Positions 1 to 6,256 of a stretch of 8,034 nt of DNA are shown here, in pieces. Source of the stretch: an uncultured Roseburia sp. (lineage in GTDB: Bacteria; Bacillota; Clostridia; Lachnospirales; Lachnospiraceae). The DNA is taken from positions 1-8,034 of the forward strand of contig CAKRCJ010000093.1 in NCBI GenBank assembly GCA_934307185.1. Reading direction: 5' to 3'. The notes under the pieces are model-generated. The model did no database searches and was not told the DNA's origin. It saw only the letters and a list, made by a program, of their open reading frames with translations. Each line of letters starts with the position of its first letter. Position 1 is the stretch's first letter. Made by a program: the position numbers and the translations under genes.

Positions 1-960
1 TTTTTGACGTGGATAGCCAGGCTCTTCTTCCTCTCCCAGATAAATATTGCTTGTTTCCTGTTTTATTTTCTTAATCTCATCTTCGTTGATAACGCGGGTT
101 TTCTCCTGGGACACCGGGGCAATTACAACAAAATCTTCATTAGGGTTAATCAATGATTTCCTTAAATCTGCAAGCAGTGCTGTCATGGATTCATATCTGC
201 GGTCCGGATTTTTCTGTGTACATTTTAAAATAATCTTTTCCATACTGATTGGCAGATTCGGAGCATATGCGCTCGGAGAAACAATCTCCTCCTGTAAATG
301 CTGGATTGCAACTGCAACTGTCGTATCCCCATCAAATGGAACCCTTCCGGTCACCATCTCATACATTACAATACCAAGAGAGTAAATATCACTCTTTCCG
401 TCCACAAAGCCATTTCTTGCCTGTTCCGGTGATGCATAGTGCACGGAACCCATAACATCTGAACTGATTGTGTTGGAAGATGCAGCTCTTGCAATTCCAA
501 AATCTGTTACTTTCACTTTTCCTTCAGTGGAAATGATAATATTCTGCGGCTTAATATCCCTGTGGATAATTCCTTTATTATGAGCCGCCTCAATACCGCG
601 TCCCACCTGAATTGCAATGCTTACTGCCTCTTTAAAGGTCAGCTGTCCTTTTTTCTCAATATATGTCTTTAAGGTAATGCCCTCTACATATTCCATTACA
701 ATGTAGTGCATTCCGTTTTCACTGCCGACATCATAAATATTTACGATATTCGGATGTTCTAATCCTGCTGCCGACTGTGCCTCTGTACGAAACTTTGTTA
801 CAAAATTAACATCCTCAGAAAATTCCGATTTTAAAACTTTAATAGCAACAAATCTTCCTAATGTATGATCTTTTGCTTTATATACATCTGACATTCCGCC
901 AGTTCCGATTTTACTTACAATTTCATAACGTTCTCCGATAAACATTCCTTCCGTTAACAT
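1..960 (-). CDS. prkC: PrkC/StkP-type Ser/Thr protein kinase, N-terminal kinase domain (3' end beyond window)
   Basis: The first 320 residues of a Hanks-type serine/threonine kinase can be read without a stop to the left edge. All core kinase motifs are present: glycine loop GTGGMSDV (residues 19-26), catalytic Lys41 in AIK, helix-C Glu60, HRDIKPQN (133-140, catalytic Asp135), DFG (153-155) and the activation loop ending GSVHYASPEQAR (171-182). The loop carries Ser161, Ser162, Thr164, Ser166 and Ser167 as candidate autophosphorylation sites. After the kinase domain (to about residue 272) comes a charged juxtamembrane linker. The membrane helix and the extracellular PASTA repeats usual for this family would lie beyond the window and were not seen. 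Family members phosphorylate proteins of cell-wall synthesis, translation and spore germination after sensing muropeptides. The ATG at 960 overlaps the stp stop by 7 bases and has GAGGTG five bases upstream; Met6 is a less likely start because GGAAGG sits only one base before it. Confidence in the kinase is very high; the PrkC name rests on the stp neighbour and motif style. Confidence 0.95.
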   Translation of the reverse strand, partial: MLTEGMFIGERYEIVSKIGTGGMSDVYKAKDHTLGRFVAIKVLKSEFSEDVNFVTKFRTEAQSAAGLEHPNIVNIYDVGSENGMHYIVMEYVEGITLKTYIEKKGQLTFKEAVSIAIQVGRGIEAAHNKGIIHRDIKPQNIIISTEGKVKVTDFGIARAASSNTISSDVMGSVHYASPEQARNGFVDGKSDIYSLGIVMYEMVTGRVPFDGDTTVAVAIQHLQEEIVSPSAYAPNLPISMEKIILKCTQKNPDRRYESMTALLADLRKSLINPNEDFVVIAPVSQEKTRVINEDEIKKIKQETSNIYLGEEEEPGYPRQK

Positions 961-1700
961 TCCTTCACCTCATCAGAAAATGGTTCTATCAACACCACTG
1001 TGATATTATCCTTTCCGCCATTCTCATTGGCGGTATCCACTAATTTTTCTGCTTTCTCAACAATATCTCTCTGTCCTAATACAATCTTTTTGATATCCTC
1101 ATCATCGACCATATTCGTCAGTCCGTCTGAGCACATTAGAATAATATCCCCTGCGCTTAATTCTACTTCAAAAAAATCCACATTTACTTCCGGTATAACA
1201 CCGACTGCTCGTGTAATAATATTTTTATCCGGATGGTCTTTTGCATCTTCTTTCGCCATCTCTCCTAAACGAACCATTTCTTCCACAAGGGAATGGTCTC
1301 TTGTAATCTGTCTGATAGCTCCGTGATTAATGATATACAAACGACTGTCACCTACATTGGCAACATGCAGACGGTCTCTAATTACCGTGGCAGCCACAAC
1401 TGTTGTACCCATTCCTGTTTTGGATGAATCTGCGTTAGCTTCCTCCATCAACAAATTGTTTGCGCCTGTTACCGCTTCTTTCATTGCCGCAACCGGTTCT
1501 TCCTGCCCTGAATTTGAGATAATTTCAACAATCTTATCTACTGTAAATTTAGAGGCATATTCCCCTGCTTTATGTCCACCCATGCCGTCTGCCACCAGAA
1601 AAAGATTTGGCAGCTTCCCGACTGCTGTTTCAGAGGTAAACATATAATCCTGATTCATTTCACGTCGCCTTCCAATATTCGTCATGGAAAACGTCTTCAT
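954..1700 (-). CDS. stp: PP2C-family Ser/Thr protein phosphatase (Stp/PrpC)
   Basis: This 248-residue protein is a complete bacterial PP2C (PPM) phosphatase, the usual length for Stp/PrpC. It dephosphorylates Ser/Thr-phosphoproteins in the cytosol and counteracts the kinase encoded directly downstream. Metal-binding and catalytic motifs are intact: REMNQD (Asp18), VADGMGGH (Asp38, Gly39), GMGTT (96-100), VANVGDSR (113-120), TRDHS (133-137), SDGL (Asp192) and KDNIT (Asp231, Asn232). There is no signal peptide or membrane segment. The ATG at 1700 is chosen because MKTFSMTNIGRRREMNQD matches the normal family N-terminus; AGGA lies eight bases upstream, a somewhat weaker site than those of its neighbours. 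The gene starts 21 bases after rlmN and overlaps the kinase gene by 7 bases. The phosphatase-kinase pair is a standard arrangement in Firmicutes. Confidence 0.96.
   Translation of the reverse strand: MKTFSMTNIGRRREMNQDYMFTSETAVGKLPNLFLVADGMGGHKAGEYASKFTVDKIVEIISNSGQEEPVAAMKEAVTGANNLLMEEANADSSKTGMGTTVVAATVIRDRLHVANVGDSRLYIINHGAIRQITRDHSLVEEMVRLGEMAKEDAKDHPDKNIITRAVGVIPEVNVDFFEVELSAGDIILMCSDGLTNMVDDEDIKKIVLGQRDIVEKAEKLVDTANENGGKDNITVVLIEPFSDEVKEC
966..971 (-). promoter_or_regulatory. Ribosome binding site of the kinase gene, inside stp
   Basis: GAGGTG on the minus strand lies five bases before the kinase ATG at 960 and is part of the last codons of stp. It supports the 960 start over the internal Met6 codon. 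Because stp stops 4 bases inside the kinase gene, ribosomes finishing the phosphatase can reinitiate on the kinase, so translational coupling is likely (inference). Confidence 0.75.
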
Positions 1701-1721
1701 TTATTATTTCCTGCCTTTCTG

Positions 1722-2771
1722 TTATGCCTGCCCGCCCATATAACGTTTTCTGAGCTGTCCACAGGCACCATCAATATCTCTGCCCATTTCTCTTCTAATT
1801 GTAACATTAATCCCGTTCTTTTCAAGTTTATTTTTGAACGCGGCTGTCACCTTCCCATCTGGCTGTACGTAATCCCTTTCCTTGATCGGATTGACCGGAA
1901 TCAGATTAATATGACAGTTCATTCCTTTTACCAGCCTGCACAAATTATTTACATCTTCATCCGTGTCATTTACACCGCCAACAAGACTGTATTCAAATGT
2001 AACTCTACGTCCGGTCTGCTTAAAATAGTACTTACAGGCATCCATTACTTCCTGTATATTATATTTATTTGCAACCGGCATAAGTTCTAATCTTTTTTCC
2101 TGTGTAGACGCATGAAGGGATAGTGCTAATGTAATCTGCAGCTTTTTGTCTGCCAGCTCTTTCATTTTTGGCACAATTCCACACGTAGATACCGTTAAAT
2201 TCCGCTGGCTGATATTAAGGCCGTTCTCATCGGTTAAAAGCTCAATGAACTTTAACAGATTGTCGAAATTGTCCATCGGTTCTCCGGTTCCCATAACAAC
2301 TACATTTGAAATTCTTTCTCCAATATCCCTTCCAATATGATAAATCTGGTCTAACATCTCAGATGCGGTAAGCCCTCTGACCAGACCATCCAGGGTTGAT
2401 GCACAGAACCTGCAGCCCATGCGGCAGCCAACCTGTGAAGAAATACAGACAGAATTTCCATGCTTATATTTCATAAGGACACTCTCTATGACATTTCCAT
2501 CTTCCAGAAGGAAAAGATACTTTCTTGTCCCGTCAATTTTGGATATCTGGACAGCCTCCTGCTTTAAATTCACCAGATAACTGTTCTCTTTTAATTTTTC
2601 AATCAGTACTTTCGAAATATTACTCATCTCGTCAAAAGAAGCCACATGCTTTACATGAAGCCACTGGTAAACCTGTTTTGCCCGAAATGTTTTTTCCCCT
2701 AACTGCTCCATAAACGCAGTCAGTTCTGTAAGATTTAACGACTTTATGTCTGTTTTATCCTGCTGATACAT
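1722..2771 (-). CDS. rlmN: Dual-specificity 23S rRNA/tRNA adenine-C2 methyltransferase RlmN
   Basis: This 349-residue radical-SAM enzyme methylates C2 of A2503 in the peptidyl-transferase centre of 23S rRNA and, in characterised homologues, A37 of some tRNAs. The radical-SAM iron-sulfur cysteines are C116, C120 and C123 in the motif GCRMGCRFC. The GEPMDN motif at 163-168 binds SAM in this family. The two cysteines of the unusual methyl-transfer mechanism are present: Cys109, seven residues before the cluster as in E. coli RlmN (Cys118), and Cys337 in DGACGQL (E. coli Cys355). The N-terminal helical domain (FRAKQVYQWLH, 29-39) is the RNA-binding element shared with Cfr. A Cfr resistance enzyme is possible in principle, but the operon position favours the housekeeping RlmN. 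The ATG at 2771 has AAGGAG five bases upstream and lies nine bases after the rsmB stop codon. Confidence 0.96.
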   Translation of the reverse strand: MYQQDKTDIKSLNLTELTAFMEQLGEKTFRAKQVYQWLHVKHVASFDEMSNISKVLIEKLKENSYLVNLKQEAVQISKIDGTRKYLFLLEDGNVIESVLMKYKHGNSVCISSQVGCRMGCRFCASTLDGLVRGLTASEMLDQIYHIGRDIGERISNVVVMGTGEPMDNFDNLLKFIELLTDENGLNISQRNLTVSTCGIVPKMKELADKKLQITLALSLHASTQEKRLELMPVANKYNIQEVMDACKYYFKQTGRRVTFEYSLVGGVNDTDEDVNNLCRLVKGMNCHINLIPVNPIKERDYVQPDGKVTAAFKNKLEKNGINVTIRREMGRDIDGACGQLRKRYMGGQA

Positions 2772-2776
2772 AAATT

Positions 2777-2782
2777 CTCCTT
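2777..2782 (-). promoter_or_regulatory. Ribosome binding site of rlmN overlapping the rsmB stop codon
   Basis: AAGGAG on the minus strand shares two bases with the TAA stop of rsmB (2781-2783) and stands five bases before the rlmN ATG. The tight fit fixes the rlmN start and suggests that termination on rsmB and initiation on rlmN are coupled. Confidence 0.75.
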
Positions 2783-4112
2783 AGTTACCGGACTTACTTT
2801 TCTTTAGTTTTGCAAGGAAAAATCCATCTCCGAAGTTATCCTCCGGGAAAATCTGCTGCATTTTTAAAAGTTCAAACTCCGGGTGTGCCTCCAAAAACCA
2901 TGCCACATTGCTCTCATTTTCCATTTTATCAATGGTACAGGTAGAATATAACAGTATGCCGCCGGATTTTACATAACGGCATACATTATTTAATATTTTC
3001 TGCTGGAGCAAAACGAGACTCTGCTCTGTCTCTTTGTTCATTTTATATTTGATATCTGTTTTTTTACGCATGACACCAAGACCGGAACACGGCAGGTCTG
3101 CAATTACAACATCTGCCTTTTCTGCCGATTTTTCGTCAAATATCGTTGCATCCATCAAAACAGCTTTCATATTGGTAAGATTGTGTCTTTTTATATTCTC
3201 TTTAATAAGCTCTGTTTTGTACTCTGTCAGATCCCTTGCTTCCACCATTCCGGTTCCATGCATTTTTTCTGCCAAATGGATACTTTTTCCACCCGGTGCT
3301 GCACATACGTCAATAATATAGCTGTTCTCATCCGGCGCCGCTAATTCCGCCACCATCATAGAACTGATGTCCTGCACATAAAAAAGTCCGTCTTTAAAGC
3401 TTTGCAATGCATTTAAATAATCAAATCCACGGATAACAAATGCATAGTTTAAATCAGGATATGACGGGCAGTCAATTTTTTCTACGGTAACCCCTTCTTT
3501 TTCCAGCTGTTTTTGAAGTTCGTCCGGTGTAGTCTTTAAAAGATTGGTCCGGATTGTAACCGGGGCTTCTTTTAAAAAGGCTTTTAGTATTTTTGCGGTC
3601 TGTTCTTCCCCATAATCATCCATCCATTGCTTTACAATCCATTCCGGCATGGAATATCGTACAGACAGGTATTCCATTTTATTTATTTTTTCATCCGGGT
3701 ATTCGATTTCTGTCAGATTACGGCTGATATTGCGCAGCACACCGTTTACAAAACCACTGAGGGACGAAAAGCCTTTTTTTCTCGCAAGCTTTACAGCTTC
3801 ATTACATGCTGCGGAAGCCGGCACGGAATCCATATACTTTAACTGATAGACACTCATCCGTAAAATATTTCTTATTACCGGCTTCATTTTATTTACTTTT
3901 ACTTTCGAATACTGATTGATGATATAATCAATCTCTATCATGTGCTGCAATGTGCCTTCAGCAGTTCTTGTAATAAAAGCACGTTCTTTTTTATCCAGAT
4001 ACTGATATTTATCTAAAACAGAACGGATGACAAGATGGCTGTAACTGCCCTCTTTTGTCACTTCTAACAGTATCCCTAAAATCAGTTCTCTTGTATTGAC
4101 ATTATCAGTCAC
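2781..4112 (-). CDS. rsmB: 16S rRNA (cytosine(967)-C5)-methyltransferase RsmB, GTG start
   Basis: RsmB (Sun/Fmu) forms m5C at position 967 (E. coli numbering) of 16S rRNA using SAM. From the GTG at 4112 the protein has 443 residues, close to the usual 430-450. Residues about 5-130 form the NusB-like helical RNA-binding domain (NQYSKVKVNKMKPVIRNILR region). The Rossmann methyltransferase domain has the SAM loop VCAAPGGKS (269-277), Asp294, Asp321, motif IV DLPCSGLG with Cys342 and motif VI YSTCTI with Cys392, the expected nucleophile. An in-frame ATG at 4181 would add 23 residues that lie inside the upstream gene in another frame, look unlike RsmB (MWQARQRQFYSY) and have no supporting site. 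The GTG has GGAGGA seven bases upstream and gives the canonical start TDNVNTRELILGIL. The gene overlaps the stop of the yugP-like gene by 8 bases and ends nine bases before rlmN. Confidence 0.95.
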   Translation of the reverse strand: MTDNVNTRELILGILLEVTKEGSYSHLVIRSVLDKYQYLDKKERAFITRTAEGTLQHMIEIDYIINQYSKVKVNKMKPVIRNILRMSVYQLKYMDSVPASAACNEAVKLARKKGFSSLSGFVNGVLRNISRNLTEIEYPDEKINKMEYLSVRYSMPEWIVKQWMDDYGEEQTAKILKAFLKEAPVTIRTNLLKTTPDELQKQLEKEGVTVEKIDCPSYPDLNYAFVIRGFDYLNALQSFKDGLFYVQDISSMMVAELAAPDENSYIIDVCAAPGGKSIHLAEKMHGTGMVEARDLTEYKTELIKENIKRHNLTNMKAVLMDATIFDEKSAEKADVVIADLPCSGLGVMRKKTDIKYKMNKETEQSLVLLQQKILNNVCRYVKSGGILLYSTCTIDKMENESNVAWFLEAHPEFELLKMQQIFPEDNFGDGFFLAKLKKSKSGN

Positions 4113-4812
4113 GGTCTCTTCCTCCAAATAACAAAACAAGACGCAATAACTGTAAAATTGCCGCTGCCGCGCTTGCCACATAAGTAAGTGCTGCCGCCTT
4201 TAACACTTTTTTCGTATATGGAAGCTCACTGTCACTTAAAATTCCCTGCTCACCTAAAATGCGCAGTGCGCGTGCGGAAGCATTAAACTCTACCGGCAAA
4301 GTTACGAGCTGGAAAATAACTGCAAAAGAAAAACAGATAATTCCAAGGTCAATTAATACGGCGCCTGTATTACGGCTGAAAAACAGACCGATAATAATAA
4401 GCGGCCATGCCAGTGTTGAACCGATATTTGCAACCGGGACAATCGCAGTACGGAGCGTCAGTGGAAAATAACTTTTCTGATGCTGGATTGCATGTCCACA
4501 CTCATGGGCAGCAACACCGATTGCAGCAACAGATGTTGCATTATAAACGGAGTCCGAAAGATTTAATGTTTTCTGGGACGGATTGTAATGGTCTGTCAGA
4601 TTTCCTGATATATGCTGCACAGTTACATCATAAATGCCTGCGTAGTTTAAAATTCTCTGTGCTGCCTCTGCACCAGTCATTCCTGATGCGCTGCGGTACT
4701 GTGAATATTTGTTAAAAGTTGTTTTTACCCTTGCAGATGCAATCAGACAGATAACTGCCCCGATTACAACAAGTATATAAGTTGGGTCAAATCCGTAATA
4801 ATAATATGGCAT
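4105..4812 (-). CDS. yugP: YugP-type membrane zinc metallopeptidase (PF04298, Zn_peptidase_2)
   Basis: This 235-residue integral membrane protein carries the zinc-protease motif HECGH at 103-107 (His103, Glu104, His107) within VAAHECGHAIQHQ. By eye it has four hydrophobic segments: about 12-29, 124-145, 151-172 and 207-229. The motif lies between the first and second, and a likely third zinc ligand, Glu175 in PVEFNASARAL, follows the third; this resembles the M48 layout of HtpX. The N-terminus MPYYYYGFDPTY and the segment SGNLTDHYNPSQKTLNLSDSVY (69-90) are typical of YugP homologues. The substrate is unknown; membrane protein quality control is a guess by analogy with HtpX. The ATG at 4812 has AAGGA five bases upstream. 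The gene lies 18 bases after fmt and overlaps rsmB by 8 bases, so it appears to be co-translated with tRNA and rRNA modification genes. Family assignment is firm; function is not. Confidence 0.9.
   Translation of the reverse strand: MPYYYYGFDPTYILVVIGAVICLIASARVKTTFNKYSQYRSASGMTGAEAAQRILNYAGIYDVTVQHISGNLTDHYNPSQKTLNLSDSVYNATSVAAIGVAAHECGHAIQHQKSYFPLTLRTAIVPVANIGSTLAWPLIIIGLFFSRNTGAVLIDLGIICFSFAVIFQLVTLPVEFNASARALRILGEQGILSDSELPYTKKVLKAAALTYVASAAAAILQLLRLVLLFGGRDRD
4120..4125 (-). promoter_or_regulatory. Ribosome binding site that sets the GTG start of rsmB
   Basis: GGAGGA on the minus strand lies seven bases before the GTG at 4112. The same bases encode Gly230-Gly231 of the upstream metallopeptidase. 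It is the only strong site near the rsmB start, and no in-frame ATG follows until residue 58, so it decides the start. Confidence 0.75.
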
Positions 4813-4830
4813 AACTATCCTTCCTTTCCC

Positions 4831-5766
4831 TTAACAGCGTTTTAAGAAGCTTCCTTCACTTACTTCATATCCTCTTAAAAATGCATCGACTGTCATCCGT
4901 TTTTTGCCTTCCAACTGTATTTCTTCCAGTGCTAAAACAGCATTTCCAGCCTGAACCTCCATCTCATCTTTTGTTACCTTTAAAATGCATCCCGGTGATG
5001 CTTTCACCTCATGGGATACCACTTTTGCCTTCCAGATTTTTAAATTCTTATCATCTAACCTGGTATAAGCACTCGGCCATGGATTAAGTCCCCGGATGAG
5101 CCGTTCAATTACCTCTGCATCCATTGACCAGTCAATGCTTCCCATCTCTTTTTTAATTTTTCCAGTATGTGTTGCAAGACTGTCATCCTGTGGTGTGTAA
5201 ACTGCCGTGCCGTTTTCAATTGCTTCCATGGCTTTTACGCAAAGCTTTGCGCCTGTCTCTGCAAGTTTATCGAACAGGCTTCCGCCTGTCTCCTCTGCAT
5301 CAAGCTCCACTTCTTGTTTCATAATCATATCACCGGTGTCAATTCCCTCATCCATGCGCATAATGGTTACTCCGGTTGTCTTTTCCCCATTAATGACTGC
5401 CCACTGGATTGGCGCTGCCCCGCGGTATTTTGGAAGAAGTGACGCATGTACATTCACACAGCCAAAACGTGGCATATCCAAAATTGCTTTTGGGATAATC
5501 TGTCCAAATGCTTCCACGATAAAAATATCCGCATTATATTTTCTTAAATATTCAATGCTTTCTTCTGTTCTTATCTTCTGTGGCTGATAAACCTCTATTC
5601 CATGTGACAACGCACATTCTTTTACCGGTGTATATTTTAATGCCTTGCTTCTTCCTACTGCTTTATCCGGCTGTGATACAACTAACACAACCTCATGACC
5701 TGCTTTAATGATTTCCTCAAGTGTATTTACCGAAAAATCCGGTGTACCCATAAAAATAACTTTCAT
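4831..5766 (-). CDS. fmt: Methionyl-tRNA formyltransferase
   Basis: Fmt transfers a formyl group from 10-formyltetrahydrofolate to the amino group of initiator Met-tRNA, giving the fMet-tRNA used to start translation. The 311-residue length is normal. The N-terminal Rossmann domain begins KVIFMGTPDFS. The catalytic triad is Asn105 and His107 in VNVHASLLPKYRGAAPI, and Asp143 in GIDTGDM; their spacing matches E. coli Asn108/His110/Asp146. The flexible tRNA-recognition loop is QPDKAVGRSKALK (32-44), keeping the arginine (Arg39) equivalent to E. coli Arg42. The C-terminal OB-like domain (about 205-311) includes LIRGLNPWPSAYT. The ATG at 5766 is the family start; AGGA lies seven bases upstream inside the end of def, and only three bases separate the two genes. 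Pairing with def is nearly universal, since Def removes the group that Fmt adds. Confidence 0.97.
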   Translation of the reverse strand: MKVIFMGTPDFSVNTLEEIIKAGHEVVLVVSQPDKAVGRSKALKYTPVKECALSHGIEVYQPQKIRTEESIEYLRKYNADIFIVEAFGQIIPKAILDMPRFGCVNVHASLLPKYRGAAPIQWAVINGEKTTGVTIMRMDEGIDTGDMIMKQEVELDAEETGGSLFDKLAETGAKLCVKAMEAIENGTAVYTPQDDSLATHTGKIKKEMGSIDWSMDAEVIERLIRGLNPWPSAYTRLDDKNLKIWKAKVVSHEVKASPGCILKVTKDEMEVQAGNAVLALEEIQLEGKKRMTVDAFLRGYEVSEGSFLKRC

Positions 5767-5769
5767 ACT

Positions 5770-6243
5770 CTATTCCTCGTCCTCATATGTTACTTCATGA
5801 AGCTGTCCTTCTACTTTTTCCACATAAAGGTGTCCATCTAAATGGTCAAGCTCATGGCAGATTGCTCTTGCTAACAGCTCTGTTCCCTCGATTTCGTATT
5901 CGTTCATCTCTTCATCATAAGCCATTGCTTTTACATAATCCGGTCTTGTCACCTGACCTGCTTTGCCAGGAACGCTAAGACATCCCTCATCTCCGGTCTG
6001 TTCACCGGAAGTCTCTAAAATAACCGGGTTTACCATAACAATCGGACCTTCCCCGACATCAATGACTACAATTCTTTTTAAAATACCAACCTGTGGAGCG
6101 GCAAGCCCTACTCCGTTTGCCTCATACATTGTATCTAACATATCTTCGATAAGCTCTTTCATACGTGGTGTCATTTCCTTTACCGGTTTACATACTTTCT
6201 CTAATACCGGGTCTCCCTGTACTCTTATTGTTCTAAGTGCCAT
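5770..6243 (-). CDS. def: Peptide deformylase
   Basis: Def removes the formyl group from the N-terminal methionine of nascent proteins as they leave the ribosome, before methionine aminopeptidase acts. The 157-residue protein has all three family motifs: GVGLAAPQVG (44-53, Gln51), EGCLSVPG (86-93, metal ligand Cys88) and HELDH (130-134, ligands His130 and His134, catalytic Glu131). The metal is normally Fe(II). The protein ends in an acidic tail (EDEE). There is no insertion, signal peptide or truncation; length and motif spacing fit an ordinary short bacterial deformylase. The ATG at 6243 is the normal family start (MALRTIRVQGDPVL) and follows an excellent ribosome binding site. The gene begins 11 bases after priA and is followed by fmt after three bases, so the two enzymes of the formyl cycle are co-expressed. 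Confidence 0.97.
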   Translation of the reverse strand: MALRTIRVQGDPVLEKVCKPVKEMTPRMKELIEDMLDTMYEANGVGLAAPQVGILKRIVVIDVGEGPIVMVNPVILETSGEQTGDEGCLSVPGKAGQVTRPDYVKAMAYDEEMNEYEIEGTELLARAICHELDHLDGHLYVEKVEGQLHEVTYEDEE

Positions 6244-6248
6244 ATTGT

Positions 6249-6256
6249 CCTCCTTT
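6249..6256 (-). promoter_or_regulatory. Strong ribosome binding site of def overlapping the priA stop codon
   Basis: AAAGGAGG on the minus strand, a near-perfect match to the 16S rRNA 3' end, stands five bases before the def ATG. It shares two bases with the priA TAA (6255-6257). It is the strongest such site in the window and suggests that def is translated at a higher rate than priA from the same message. Confidence 0.8.

Noticed and set aside
47..455. Overlapping plus-strand open frames opposite the kinase gene.
   Set aside because: The opposite strand encodes an intact kinase domain with every catalytic motif; these frames look like chance mirrors of it.
1572..2090. A 172-codon open frame on the plus strand across stp and rlmN.
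   Set aside because: It is antisense to two firmly identified genes, has biased shadow composition, no recognisable domain and no good ribosome binding site.
1722..2771. Cfr-type antibiotic-resistance methyltransferase as an alternative identity for the radical-SAM gene.
   Set aside because: The core-operon position after rsmB and before stp and the RlmN-like sequence throughout favour the housekeeping enzyme.
3774..3780. Run of seven A on the minus strand in rsmB, also a possible slippery sequence.
   Set aside because: It encodes Lys-Lys in a normal position of the NusB-like domain, the frame is intact on both sides, and no structure or alternative product is apparent.
4813..4830. Possible terminator or promoter between fmt and the yugP-like gene.
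   Set aside because: The 18-base gap is mostly taken by the ribosome binding site; there is no inverted repeat followed by a T run and no spaced -35/-10 pair.
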